From the NCBI RefSeq assembly GCF_000060345.1, contig NC_008571.1, positions 1,364,001 to 1,428,000 of the forward strand: a DNA stretch of 64,000 nt, given 5' to 3'. The translations under genes and the position numbers were made by a program. The notes under the pieces were generated by a model. The model had not been told where the DNA came from and ran no database searches. It worked only from the letters and a program-made list of their open reading frames with translations. Within the stretch, counting starts at the first letter, position 1, and each line of letters opens with the position of its first letter. This document shows positions 33,674-41,774 of the stretch, piece after piece. The stretch comes from Christiangramia forsetii KT0803 (GTDB lineage Bacteria; Bacteroidota; Bacteroidia; Flavobacteriales; Flavobacteriaceae).

Positions 33674-34120
33674 TTAATGATCGTTTACATATTTCTTGAG
33701 AAACTGCTCCAATTCCGGTACATCACATTCAAAACCCATTTCTTCAGCCTGTTTAATCACTTCTTCCCCGGACATATCCTTCTGGCACCCAATATGCATC
33801 ATTACAAAGGCGCCTGAACGTTTTCCTGATTTGCAATGAACCAAGATTGGTTTTGGAAGAGATTCAAGCTCCTGTCGGAAATTATTAACGATTGCTTCTG
33901 ATAAGTTATCCTTAGATATACCAATATGTTTGTATTCAAGGTTAAGCTTCTTAGCCAGCTCTTTTTCTTTCTCTTGGGAAACATTTTGCTCTTCTTCATC
34001 GGTCTGCAAATTAATAACCGACTTAAAACCCTTATCAGCAAAAGTTTTAAAGCTGTTTTCATTCGGATCATATGCTGCCACCGAAATTTCATCATTTACT
34101 TTTTTGATTTCATTTTCCAT
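33674..34120 (-). CDS. Beta-lactamase-hydrolase-like phosphatase (DUF442, PTP fold)
   Basis: A 148-residue protein with a dual-specificity phosphatase-like fold. The active loop is HCKSGKRSG (about 92-100), fitting HC-x5-R. The N-terminal part (FADKGFKSVINLQTDEEE) is the usual substrate-side segment. BLH/DUF442 proteins sit beside or are fused to persulfide dioxygenases and may handle sulfur intermediates rather than phosphate. It follows the MBL-rhodanese gene by 6 bases, so they form an operon. Confidence 0.82.
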   Translation of the reverse strand: MENEIKKVNDEISVAAYDPNENSFKTFADKGFKSVINLQTDEEEQNVSQEKEKELAKKLNLEYKHIGISKDNLSEAIVNNFRQELESLPKPILVHCKSGKRSGAFVMMHIGCQKDMSGEEVIKQAEEMGFECDVPELEQFLKKYVNDH

Positions 34121-34126
34121 AATTTC

Positions 34127-35539
34127 TTACTTTTTTTGATATTGTGATTTATTTTCAATTGATAAGTCCGCAGCCTTCCATGCCTTAAAACTACCCGGAA
34201 TGCTATTCACATTCTGAAATCCATTTTTTTGTAAAAGACTGGCCGCAATGCTGGCTCTATAGCCGCTGGCGCAATACACGGCAAATTTTTGTTTTTTATT
34301 TAAGGTACTTATCTTATCAGAGAGTTCGCCAAGAAAAATATGCCTGGCATCAGGTATGTATCCATTTTGCCATTCCTTATCCCTGCGTACATCCAATGGC
34401 TGATATTGCCCATTATTTTGACTGAGTTCATGTACACTGAGTTGAGGCAATTTTTTAATTCGTTTACCCGATTCCTGCCAACTACGCATGTTCCCTGCCA
34501 GATAACCCTTAAAATTGGTATGTCCGGTGCGCCAGAGCAGCGTTACGACCTGCTCTAGATCTTTATCTTCAGGCAAGACCAGTAGAATAGGAGCTTCTGT
34601 ATCTATCAACCAACCGGCCCAAACCGACAGAATGGGACGTTGTCCTATGTTGAAAGCCCCTTCTATATGCCCGCCTCCAAAAGCCAGCATATCGCGGGTA
34701 TCTATAATGATCGTATCAGGGTTCTTCATTTCTTTTTCAAAATCTTCTACGCTTAAAGACCTTACTGGTGGTAAATGGCCGAAAGTTTTTGGTCCCTTTG
34801 CGTTCAGTTTTTTCATCTTTGGATAATGAGTAGGTACTGGAGGCGCACTATCCTGAACAGCTTTTTTAAATTCCTCAATAGTCTCCATCTGCATGAAAGG
34901 ATTATGCTTCTTCTCGTATCCAATGGTAGTATGCAGTCGGTTACCTATATCAGGACCACAGGCCGAGCCTGCTGCATGGCATGGATAAACAATCACTTCA
35001 TCTCTCAGTTTGCAGAAAACTTCCCGCATGGTGTTAAAAAGGGCCTGGGTCAATTCATCTGTCTTCTCATCACCCAATAAATCTGGTCGTCCTAAAGAAT
35101 CAACGAACAGTGAATCCCCAGTTACAATGCCCCAGGGATCTTCTTTGTGCGATTCGTATAATAAATAGGATAAATGTTCGGGTGTATGACCAGGAGTATG
35201 CTTAGCCATCATTTTAACTTGACCGAATTCAAACTCATCTCCTTCCCGAACAGGTTCATATGCAAAATCATATGTGGCATCACCTTCAATGCTCACAAAA
35301 ATTTTAGCGCTTCCTTTGCATCGGGCTTTCAACTGACGAGCCCCACTCATAAAATCTGCATGGATGTGGGTTTCAAAAACATGTGTAAAAGTTACTCCAT
35401 ATTGCCGTGCTTTTTGAAGGTAAATATCGGCATCGGGCCGGGGATCTATAATTGCAGCGCCCCCAGCACTTTCATCACATATAAAATATGAAACCTGAGC
35501 GATACCTTCTGCTAATATGGGTTCAAATCTAAAAGCCAT
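34127..35539 (-). CDS. Metallo-beta-lactamase/rhodanese fusion (persulfide dioxygenase-like)
   Basis: About 470 residues from the ATG at 35539. The MBL domain (about 1-225) has ETHIHADFMSG, HTPGHTPEH and PCHAAGSACG, and fits the ETHE1/persulfide-dioxygenase class. Two rhodanese domains follow. The first (about 255-345) lacks the catalytic Cys (LLVLPEDKD); the second (about 365-465) has it in CASGYRASIAASLL. Such fusions oxidise persulfides made during sulfide detoxification. With the DUF442 protein it forms a sulfur-handling unit beside the metal cluster. Confidence 0.88.
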   Translation of the reverse strand: MAFRFEPILAEGIAQVSYFICDESAGGAAIIDPRPDADIYLQKARQYGVTFTHVFETHIHADFMSGARQLKARCKGSAKIFVSIEGDATYDFAYEPVREGDEFEFGQVKMMAKHTPGHTPEHLSYLLYESHKEDPWGIVTGDSLFVDSLGRPDLLGDEKTDELTQALFNTMREVFCKLRDEVIVYPCHAAGSACGPDIGNRLHTTIGYEKKHNPFMQMETIEEFKKAVQDSAPPVPTHYPKMKKLNAKGPKTFGHLPPVRSLSVEDFEKEMKNPDTIIIDTRDMLAFGGGHIEGAFNIGQRPILSVWAGWLIDTEAPILLVLPEDKDLEQVVTLLWRTGHTNFKGYLAGNMRSWQESGKRIKKLPQLSVHELSQNNGQYQPLDVRRDKEWQNGYIPDARHIFLGELSDKISTLNKKQKFAVYCASGYRASIAASLLQKNGFQNVNSIPGSFKAWKAADLSIENKSQYQKK

Positions 35540-35557
35540 AGAATGTATAAAATACAA

Positions 35558-36429
35558 GTTTGACTATCTAAATTAAGAGTTATAAAGATAAATAAGGTTA
35601 AGAAAAATGAAAGGTTTATAGGTATAACAAGAGATTACCACATTCATTGTTAGTTGTTAATGGTTTTAGAATATTTGTTTTTGACACCGTGCTTTTACGA
35701 TTTGATAATTGATAATCAAAAATAAAGTGAGATACAACTATTATATAAATAAGTGGTCATAATTAGCCCTACTTTTCTACTAAAGAGAATTTTTGGAAAA
35801 ATTTGATTCAAGTAGCTTTACCTGTAGAAACAGAAAAAAGCCAGAGATTGCGACCATTAATTTCAATGATTCTATAAGTTGTATAGCAGTCAGCACATTA
35901 CCGCTTCATTTCGCTAAATACTCCATTTTGGGTAAAGAGCTTTCTTAAGAATATCTTGAGCATCCTTTTCATTTTTTCTCTTGATGTATTCGATAAATAA
36001 TAAGTTGTGCTAATCTTATAGCCTTATTCTATAAACTAAGTAACAAAGGACGCCCGCTTAATAGGAATTCCATTTATTCATTTACTTCACTTCCGGTTGT
36101 TTTTTAATTTCAGCATTTCCATTTCCTTCCCGGCCGTTGCTGTCACTACCTTTTTTGTAATGCAAAATACCAATATTTAGAAGTTAGTCCAGACTGCATA
36201 AGCTAGTCGCATACTCCTTTTTATAAGTCTTCCCTAATTCTAATTCTTGAAAATGTATCAGCATCAAAAAAGGTAACAGCACACGGCTCTATAAGAAGTA
36301 AATCAAATAAAAATCTCATGAAATCATTTCAAAACAACATACCCGGAAGCGAAGTAAAAAAAATCAAAAACAGGAAAACGCCCCGGATATAATAAGTAAA
36401 TCAATTATTAATTTTTAAATCTTTTAATT
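35558..36429. other. 870-base region without intact genes
   Basis: No complete gene is supported. Small remnants can be read: a minus-strand tail ending at 36082-36084 that reads KKGSDSNGREGNGNAEIK, another near 35940-36010 reading EKDAQDILKKALYP, and a plus-strand 24-codon frame 36318-36392 (MKSFQNNIPGSEVKKIKNRK). These may be debris of mobile-element genes at the junction between the metal island and the conjugative element. No promoter box was identified for ssb. Confidence 0.45.
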
Positions 36430-36789
36430 ATGAGTACGCTTAGAAACAAAGTTCAGTTAATCGGAAATGTGGGACAAACCCCGGAAATCAAAAATCTTGA
36501 AAGGGGCAAAAAAGTAGCCAGCTTTTCAATTGCAACCAATGAATTTTATAAAAATTCAAAAGGAGAAAAAGTACAGGATACTCAATGGCACAATGTTGTG
36601 GCATGGGGGAAAACCGCTGAAATCGTAGAGAATTATGTGGGCACCGGAAAAGAAATTGCCATTGAAGGTAAATTGACCAATCGATCCTATGAGTCCAAAG
36701 AAGGAGAGAAGCGATATGTTACTGAAGTGATAGCCAGTGAAATTCTTCTTTTAGGCAATGGAACTGCTAAGACAGAAAGCCAGCAGTAG
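36430..36789 (+). CDS. ssb: Single-stranded DNA-binding protein
   Basis: A 119-residue SSB with the OB-fold: KVQLIGNVGQTPEIKNLERGKKVASFSIATNEF, then DTQWHNVVAWGKTAEIVENYVGTGKEIAIEGKLTNRSYE and EVIASEILLLGN. The C-terminal acidic tip of housekeeping SSB (DDIPF) is missing (ends TESQQ), typical for plasmid/ICE-borne copies. It precedes the radC-like gene and lies at the edge of the mobilization region, fitting a role in conjugative DNA transfer. Confidence 0.92.
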   Translation: MSTLRNKVQLIGNVGQTPEIKNLERGKKVASFSIATNEFYKNSKGEKVQDTQWHNVVAWGKTAEIVENYVGTGKEIAIEGKLTNRSYESKEGEKRYVTEVIASEILLLGNGTAKTESQQ

Positions 36790-36796
36790 TTAATTA

Positions 36797-36836
36797 AAAG
36801 AGGGCGGGTACTTGCTCACGGTAACGCCCTCTTTTT
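36797..36836 (+). terminator. Terminator of ssb
   Basis: AGAGGGCG (36799-36806) and CGCCCTCT (36825-36832) form a stem with an 18-nt loop, followed by TTTT. Confidence 0.85.
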
Positions 36837-36862
36837 CAATTTTAACCTTAAATCAGATTAAA

Positions 36863-37153
36863 ATGAAAACGAAAGTTAATGAAATATCGATAAAATATCA
36901 GGGGAATTTTAAGATCTCTCAGGCGCCTAAAATAAGTTCATCTGTTAATGCTGCTGAACTATTATATAATACCTGGAACAAAGACCAGATCGGCCTGCAG
37001 GAAACTTTTAAAGTAGTACTGCTTAATAACGCAAATAAAGTGAAAGGCATTTTTGAAGTTTCCACCGGTGGAATTACGGGGACCCTCGTAGACTTACGAA
37101 TCTTGTTTGCGGTTATTCTCAAGAGCCTTAGCTGTTCTGTGATCCTTGCTCAT
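36863..37153 (+). pseudogene. radC-like (JAB domain) gene, 5' half, split by insertion
   Basis: From the ATG at 36863 the frame reads a JAB/RadC-type protein (AAELLYNTWNKDQIGLQETFKVVLLNNANKVKGIFEVSTGGITGTLVDLRILFAVILKSLSCSVILAH) and then enters the end of the inserted element, stopping at 37165. The interruption falls after the first His of the HxH metal motif. The missing rest (NHPSGTLKPSEADKR) is found at 40672-40830. Joining 37153 to 40672 gives a full protein of about 150 residues, the normal length for the mobile-element RadC family of Bacteroidota. Confidence 0.9.
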
Positions 37154-37180
37154 TATGTAAAGTAAATTATTATGTAAAGT
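37151..37180. repeat. Left 30-bp terminal inverted repeat of the RIT element
   Basis: Exact reverse complement of 40611-40640. It contains two direct copies of TTATGTAAAGTA. The first three bases (CAT) are also radC sequence, so the element itself likely begins at 37154. Confidence 0.9.
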
Positions 37181-37220
37181 AATCCTTTGAGTACCCCATA
37201 AATATTGAAGTATTTATAAA

Positions 37221-37240
37221 ATTACTTTACATAATAATAT
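37221..37240. repeat. Left inner inverted repeat of the RIT element
   Basis: Exact reverse complement of 40551-40570, opposite in orientation to the outer repeat copies. It overlaps the 3' end of the third recombinase gene by one base and is a likely recombinase-binding site. Confidence 0.8.
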
Positions 37241-38253
37241 TAGAATCTTTTCAGCCAACTAATCAAATTCTCATTTTTTGTCCATACAGGTTCCTCATCT
37301 GGATTGATATCCACGTATGCATTTTCCAAGGCTTTGCGCTTTTGTCTGGAATCGGCCCTGGCATAAATCTCTGTGGTCTGAACGGATACATGCCCCAAAA
37401 TATCTCGGATATATACGAGATTCACACCAGCCTGCAACAAGTGCATGGCCTTGGAATGTCTAAAAGAATGGCAACTAGCCTTGTCGGGGATCAATGTGTT
37501 GTCTGCTTTTCTGGCCATATCCATATATTTATGGAGGATATGGTTGATTCCGGCACGCGTAAATTTTTCCTTTCTGCTATTAAAGAAAAGAGGATGTATA
37601 TTGGCGGTGGGCTGGTCCAATCGATGTTCTTCCATATAATTTTTAAGGTGTATGATCTGCGCGTCTAACATTGGAACAAGCCGTACCCGGTTCCCCTTAC
37701 CGATGATCTTGATTACAGGAGGCTTTCCCAGTCTTAACCTAGAAGGCGTCAGATCTATGATTTCCTGAACTCTCGCACCGGTATCATAGGTCAGGGACAG
37801 CAAAGCCAGATCACGCCTTCCTCTAGTGGTTGTTGTATCGGGCTGTTGCAGAAGTAACCTTATCCCTTCGATTGAAAGATAGGTTATGCTTTCCTTTCGG
37901 GTTTTCTTGGACCTGATGGACAGAACCTTTTGGCATTCGTGGAGATTGTCCAGGTTTTCGTACTGCAAGTATCTATAAAAGGAATGGATCGCTGCCAAAC
38001 GCATATTTCGAGTCGAATCGCTACATTTCCGTTCTTTTTGTATCCAATCAAGGAATTCTATGATCGTTTCCTTTTTGATCTTTGCAAGGGTCAGTTTTTC
38101 TACCTTCAAGAGCTTCTCTTTTTCAATAAAATCTAGCAGCAAGACGAATGTATCCCTGTAAGCAGTAATGGTATTAACACTTGCACCTCTTTCGTCAGGA
38201 AGATACCTTATAATAAAATCGGATATATACTTTGAAAAATCAGTTGGCTTCAT
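37240..38253 (-). CDS. Tyrosine recombinase, third of the RIT trio
   Basis: About 337 residues from the ATG at 38253. Catalytic residues are all visible: Arg in YDTGARVQEI, Lys in IIGKGNRVRL, H-x-x-R in CHSFRHSKAM, His in LGHVSVQTTE and Tyr in IYARADSRQ. The N-terminal SAM-like DNA-binding domain spans about 10-110. The ATG overlaps the stop of the middle recombinase by 14 bases, a coupling typical of RIT trios. It should act with its two partners on the element ends. Confidence 0.92.
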   Translation of the reverse strand: MKPTDFSKYISDFIIRYLPDERGASVNTITAYRDTFVLLLDFIEKEKLLKVEKLTLAKIKKETIIEFLDWIQKERKCSDSTRNMRLAAIHSFYRYLQYENLDNLHECQKVLSIRSKKTRKESITYLSIEGIRLLLQQPDTTTTRGRRDLALLSLTYDTGARVQEIIDLTPSRLRLGKPPVIKIIGKGNRVRLVPMLDAQIIHLKNYMEEHRLDQPTANIHPLFFNSRKEKFTRAGINHILHKYMDMARKADNTLIPDKASCHSFRHSKAMHLLQAGVNLVYIRDILGHVSVQTTEIYARADSRQKRKALENAYVDINPDEEPVWTKNENLISWLKRF

Positions 38254-39208
38254 AATTCTTGAATTTAGGGAATACGTCCAAACATATTGCATCTATATCA
38301 TTGATCAGGTTTGGATACATATTACTGGTTAATCTAACATAATGGTTGGTCGCACCGATGGACTGGTGTCCCAGATAGTTCGAGAGTATCGGCAGTGAGG
38401 CATAAAGATCGATACCCGATTCTGCCATTTGAGCAAGCGAGGTGACGGCGAAGGTGTGCCTGAGATCATGTAGGCGTGCGCTGCCCGGTATCCCTGCTCT
38501 GTCAAGACATTTTTTGAACCATGCCCTTACGGATTGACCACACTTGTGCCCATTGACCTTGACAAAGAAGTAGCCGGAACTTGTTTTTCTAGAAGGAAGT
38601 AGATTCCTATATTCTAGATATTCCCGGCAAACAGATACCAGGGATTGTGAGATAGGTATGATCCTTTGTTTTCCGTTCTTAGAATCCCTCACCAATAAAT
38701 AACCTTCTTCCAGATTGACATCTTCATCTTTTAGAGCAATGGCCTCTCCCATACGGATTCCAGTACAGTAAAGTAGCCTAATCAGCGTGGGCATACAAAT
38801 CATACAGGAATTCTTATTTAGCATGCCTATTCTTAATTCATCACAGACCTTGAACAGTAGATGAATCTCTTTCTGCGAATAGATGTAGGGGATAAATGTA
38901 TTTTTTGGGAAGCGCGGTAATCTAGGAACATATGATGGTATTCCCAGATCACATAGGTAAGAGGAGAACTGTACAAGATGGCTTATTCTTGTATAGCGAT
39001 AAAACTCGGATTCGTTGGGGCGCCTTTCACTCCATAACCTTGTAAAATCTTTTGTGATTCCCGATGTGGTTTCCTCCCTTTGGTCGGCCAAAGTATCGAT
39101 TTTGGATAAAATGAATTCACCTGTTGTATACTTAAACCCTAGTTTTCTCTTCAGATCGATGTACTGTCCTATATAAGGGCCATATTTACTATTGTATAGC
39201 TTATTCAT
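38240..39208 (-). CDS. Tyrosine recombinase, middle of the RIT trio
   Basis: About 322 residues from the ATG at 39208, chosen because a strong GAAAGGAGG ribosome-binding sequence lies just upstream. An earlier in-frame ATG at 39259 would lie inside the first recombinase. Catalytic set: Arg in CTGIRMGEAI, Lys in SKNGKQRII, H-x-x-R in LHDLRHTFAV, His in LGHQSIGATN, Tyr in HYVRLTSNM. The start overlaps the first recombinase stop by 8 bases, and the stop overlaps the third gene by 14. Confidence 0.92.
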   Translation of the reverse strand: MNKLYNSKYGPYIGQYIDLKRKLGFKYTTGEFILSKIDTLADQREETTSGITKDFTRLWSERRPNESEFYRYTRISHLVQFSSYLCDLGIPSYVPRLPRFPKNTFIPYIYSQKEIHLLFKVCDELRIGMLNKNSCMICMPTLIRLLYCTGIRMGEAIALKDEDVNLEEGYLLVRDSKNGKQRIIPISQSLVSVCREYLEYRNLLPSRKTSSGYFFVKVNGHKCGQSVRAWFKKCLDRAGIPGSARLHDLRHTFAVTSLAQMAESGIDLYASLPILSNYLGHQSIGATNHYVRLTSNMYPNLINDIDAICLDVFPKFKNYEAN

Positions 39209-40478
39209 AAAAAACCCCTCCTTTCTGCTCATAAAAATTGGTAGGTACAGGAGGTACATCGAGCATACATTGCCTCATCGATTTAAGATCGATCCGGAGA
39301 TAGTACCTGGTGGATTCTGTGCTTTTATGGCCAAAAACTTCTGAGATAATGGGAAGGGCAGTACTTTCTTCCAGCATTCTGAAGCCCAGACTATGGCGCA
39401 GGGAATGAGGTCCAAACTTCCTGCCTTTAATATCGATTCCTGCTTTTCTATAAGCTCTTTGCACAACATGGGTAACTACTTGGCTAGTATGGAATTGGGC
39501 ATAAGGTGCCTTTGCTATCAAGAATACAAACGGGCTCTCAGATTTTGGTCTGCCATATTTCAGATAATCAATCAAGGCATTACCAACATCAGGCAATATC
39601 GGGAGCACCAATTCTTTCCCTGTCTTGACTTGTTTTATTTCTATAGTACTGGTATCCCAATGTAGTTCCGTGAACTTCAATCTTGAGATATCAGATGCTC
39701 GAAGCCCCAATCTAGCTGCAAAAAGAATAATAGCATAATTGCGTTTTCCCTGTGGGTTAGATCTATCGACAGATACAATCAGCTTTTCAATTTCCTCTTT
39801 AGAATATGTCGAAGGTAACTTAGGTTGATCGACAGCCCTGTATCTGGGTATCTTACTGGAATAATCAATAGCCAACAACTTCTGCTGATAAGCATATTTC
39901 ATAAAACTGCGGAGTGCTAGAATAGTAACTTGTACCACGGTCTTTTTTCGACAATCCAGTTGATTTAGATATCCGAGGATAAAAGCTTGATCGATATCCC
40001 CCATGGAACCAATGCTATTTTTATTGCAATATTGCAGGAAGGGGAAAAGGTTTTTCCTATAACCATATAAAGTTGATACGGTCAATCTTTCTTTTAGTCT
40101 TTTATGCTCCAAAAATCCGGTAATTGCTCTTCCGATTGCTCCACCAAAAACGATTGGGTCTTCTTTGCGCTGACTCCGAGCAGGTGCGGTTATAATACCT
40201 GTATTCTTGAATTCAGTCAACATCCTGGCTCCATGATAGATATATCTTTCATTCTCTGACAGTTTTGGGATACTGCGTCCACCGAGCTTATTCTGGAGTA
40301 ATGAATTCTCTACCTTTTGGTCATAACGTTCAATATCGTTTAAAACCATGTAATTCTTGATCTCTTTCCAGCCCCACCTATATCTGGCTATAGTACTTAA
40401 TGAATAAGATAGTTCGGACTCGAGATAATCACCCGCTTTAGACATTAACTCATGGAATTCTTTGATTTGTTTGTTCAT
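39201..40478 (-). CDS. Tyrosine recombinase, first of the RIT trio
   Basis: About 425 residues from the ATG at 40478 (MNKQIKEFHELM). Longer N-terminal region than its partners. Catalytic residues: Arg in LGLRASDISRL, Lys in VKTGKELVL, H-x-x-R in PHSLRHSLGF, His in FGHKSTESTR, Tyr in RYYLRIDLKS. It is the first gene transcribed. The upstream 70 bases to the inner right repeat (40551) must contain the promoter, so recombinase binding at the repeat could control expression. Confidence 0.92.
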   Translation of the reverse strand: MNKQIKEFHELMSKAGDYLESELSYSLSTIARYRWGWKEIKNYMVLNDIERYDQKVENSLLQNKLGGRSIPKLSENERYIYHGARMLTEFKNTGIITAPARSQRKEDPIVFGGAIGRAITGFLEHKRLKERLTVSTLYGYRKNLFPFLQYCNKNSIGSMGDIDQAFILGYLNQLDCRKKTVVQVTILALRSFMKYAYQQKLLAIDYSSKIPRYRAVDQPKLPSTYSKEEIEKLIVSVDRSNPQGKRNYAIILFAARLGLRASDISRLKFTELHWDTSTIEIKQVKTGKELVLPILPDVGNALIDYLKYGRPKSESPFVFLIAKAPYAQFHTSQVVTHVVQRAYRKAGIDIKGRKFGPHSLRHSLGFRMLEESTALPIISEVFGHKSTESTRYYLRIDLKSMRQCMLDVPPVPTNFYEQKGGVFYE

Positions 40479-40550
40479 AATACAATTATCTTGAATGTGA
40501 ATAATTTCACTAAATAAATGATTGCACAATGAATTTAAACTGAAAATGAG

Positions 40551-40570
40551 ATATTATTATGTAAAGTAAT
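40551..40570. repeat. Right inner inverted repeat of the RIT element
   Basis: Exact reverse complement of 37221-37240. The similarity to the left copy extends outward to about 40581 with one indel. Confidence 0.8.
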
Positions 40571-40610
40571 TTTAAATACTTTCTAACAATAATGGGGGTT
40601 TAGCAGCTTC

Positions 40611-40640
40611 ACTTTACATAATAATTTACTTTACATAATG
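40611..40640. repeat. Right 30-bp terminal inverted repeat of the RIT element
   Basis: Exact reverse complement of 37151-37180. A further CTTTACATAA copy follows at 40655-40664, so the right end carries one more unit than the left. Confidence 0.9.
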
Positions 40641-40671
40641 CGCTTTATGCAAAGCTTTACATAATTGTCAT

Positions 40672-40830
40672 AATCATCCGTCAGGGACTTTAAAACCGAG
40701 CGAAGCAGATAAACGCCTGACACAAAAAATTACCAAAGCAGCGGAACTGTTAGATATTAAAGTCCTGGATCATTTAATACTGACACCAGATGGTGATTAT
40801 GTAAGCTTTGCGGATGAAGGTATCCTGTAA
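40672..40830 (+). pseudogene. radC-like (JAB domain) gene, 3' half
   Basis: The frame resumes exactly with NHPSGTLKPSEADKRLTQKITKAAELLDIKVLDHLILTPDGDYVSFADEGIL and stops at 40828-40830. NHPSG and SEAD complete the JAMM-type metal motif (HxH...S..D) that the 5' half lacks. No start codon is present, so this half is not expressed alone. Confidence 0.9.
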
Positions 40831-41178
40831 ACTATTTTTTAATTCCTTATAAAATACCTCTAAAAACTTTAGGGGTATTTTTTTATTCGAATCTCTGGAG
40901 TTTTTATTGGCTACCAGTAGTCAACCTTCCTTTTTACTTTCCAAATATGGAAATAAATGATTAATAAAATTAAAATTTTCATCATTCTATAGCATATTAA
41001 TTTCCTTTTGAAAAAAAATATGCTATATTTAATGAGCTGAACTTCAGCACATAATTTTATGTAAGGTATCCCAATTTTCGACTTTCGCTGATATCCTTAC
41101 CAATCATAATTTTTTACATAATGGAATTTTATTCCTCAAAATGCAACTGGACATTGGTCCAATTTGTATGAGATTTTT

Positions 41179-41195
41179 GTCCCGCCTGGCGGGAC
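41179..41195. repeat. GC-rich palindrome in the mob control region
   Basis: Perfect 8-bp arms GTCCCGCC and GGCGGGAC around a single T, flanked by TTTTT and GAAAA. It stands out from the AT-rich surroundings and is followed by an unusual GC-richer stretch up to 41233. Confidence 0.75.
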
Positions 41196-41254
41196 GAAAA
41201 GGAATAGCAAGAGGGTAACGGGCAAAGCCACGTTATATATCTGGTTGTAAACAC

Positions 41255-41279
41255 TAATTAATTGATAATCAATTAATTA
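41255..41279. repeat. AT-rich palindrome in the mob control region
   Basis: Perfect 12-bp arms TAATTAATTGAT and ATCAATTAATTA around one A. It could be a dimeric regulator site or part of the relaxosome region. Confidence 0.7.
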
Positions 41280-41317
41280 AAATTAAATGAATTTCGATTA
41301 AGAGCTTTTTGAAGTCA

Positions 41318-41375
41318 TTTTTTCACGGAAAAAACTTCACAGCCCAGTAAAATCAACAAAATTTTCACGGAAAAA
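41318..41375. repeat. Two TTTTCACGGAAAA palindromes before bfmA
   Basis: TTTTTTC-ACG-GAAAAAA at 41318-41334 and TTTTC-ACG-GAAAA at 41362-41374. The second overlaps the bfmA start codon by position and the two are 44 bases apart, about four helical turns. This fits binding by the RHH protein encoded directly downstream. Confidence 0.65.
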
Positions 41376-41764
41376 TGGATAAAGGATATGAAAAAGAAGT
41401 ATTTAAAAGCATAAGTCTGAAGGCTTCCGTTGCAAAGAAATTCAACAGCTATTGCAAAAAACTTTCTATGTCAAAATCCATGACCTTGCTTTTAATGCTG
41501 GAGTTTTTTGAAGATAATGGAATTTCTCCAACGGAATCTATGGGTCCAAAAATGCAAACCCTGGAAAACCTGATCAAGAAAAGGATCAATGGAGTCATCG
41601 CTATCTTAAAAGATATTGAGAAAGGACAAACCAAACCAACGGTAGCCATGATGCAATCTTTGTTCCAGGAAGCTGAACCTAAAAAACAACCCCTGATCCT
41701 GGAGAAGAAAAATACGGAAGAAAAACAACCCAAATATCAAGAACGAAATCAACAAGACTTATAA
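41375..41764 (+). CDS. bfmA: BfmA/BtgA-family mobilization protein
   Basis: A 129-residue small DNA-binding protein: SISLKASVAKKFNSYCKKLSMSKSMTLLLMLEFFEDNGISP at about 12-55 is the ribbon-helix-helix-like signature of BfmA/BtgA mobilization proteins. The charged C-terminus (KKNTEEKQPKYQERN) is typical. It assists the relaxase at oriT and probably represses its own operon through the adjacent palindromes. Relaxase and coupling-protein genes follow at 10-base spacing. Confidence 0.88.
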   Translation: MDKGYEKEVFKSISLKASVAKKFNSYCKKLSMSKSMTLLLMLEFFEDNGISPTESMGPKMQTLENLIKKRINGVIAILKDIEKGQTKPTVAMMQSLFQEAEPKKQPLILEKKNTEEKQPKYQERNQQDL

Positions 41765-41774
41765 ATTATTAAAG

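Larger units (their letters stand above)
37154..40671 (-). mobile_element. Recombinase-in-trio (RIT) element inserted in radC
   Basis: A 3.5-kb unit holding only three overlapping tyrosine recombinase genes, all on the minus strand, between inverted repeats. Removing 37154-40671 rejoins the radC-like frame exactly, with TCAT at both edges (37150-37153 and 40668-40671) as a probable 4-bp target repeat. The ends carry outer inverted repeats of 30 bp (37151-37180 and 40611-40640) and inner ones of 20 bp (37221-37240 and 40551-40570). The right end has 31 extra bases beyond the outer repeat, so the exact boundary there is uncertain. Layout and gene overlap match RIT elements known from several phyla. 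Confidence 0.87.
40831..41374. promoter_or_regulatory. Structured control region before the mob genes, oriT candidate
   Basis: About 540 noncoding bases with five inverted repeats: GTAAGGTATC (41061-41070) with GATATCCTTAC (41090-41100); GTCCCGCC/GGCGGGAC (41179-41195), a GC-rich hairpin flanked by T and A runs; a 12-bp-arm palindrome at 41255-41279; and two copies of TTTTCACGGAAAA at 41320-41332 and 41362-41374, the second touching the bfmA start. Origins of transfer in Bacteroidota elements lie directly upstream of bfmA/mob genes, so oriT and a MobA-type autoregulatory site are both likely here. The nic site cannot be placed from sequence alone. Confidence 0.55.

Noticed and set aside
33674-34120. 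Arsenate reductase as identity of the HC-x5-R protein
   Set aside because: The sequence and its MBL-rhodanese neighbour fit the DUF442/BLH group; ArsC-type motifs are absent.
39275-39469. Short frame inside the first RIT recombinase
   Set aside because: It is an out-of-frame reading of a gene with intact catalytic motifs.
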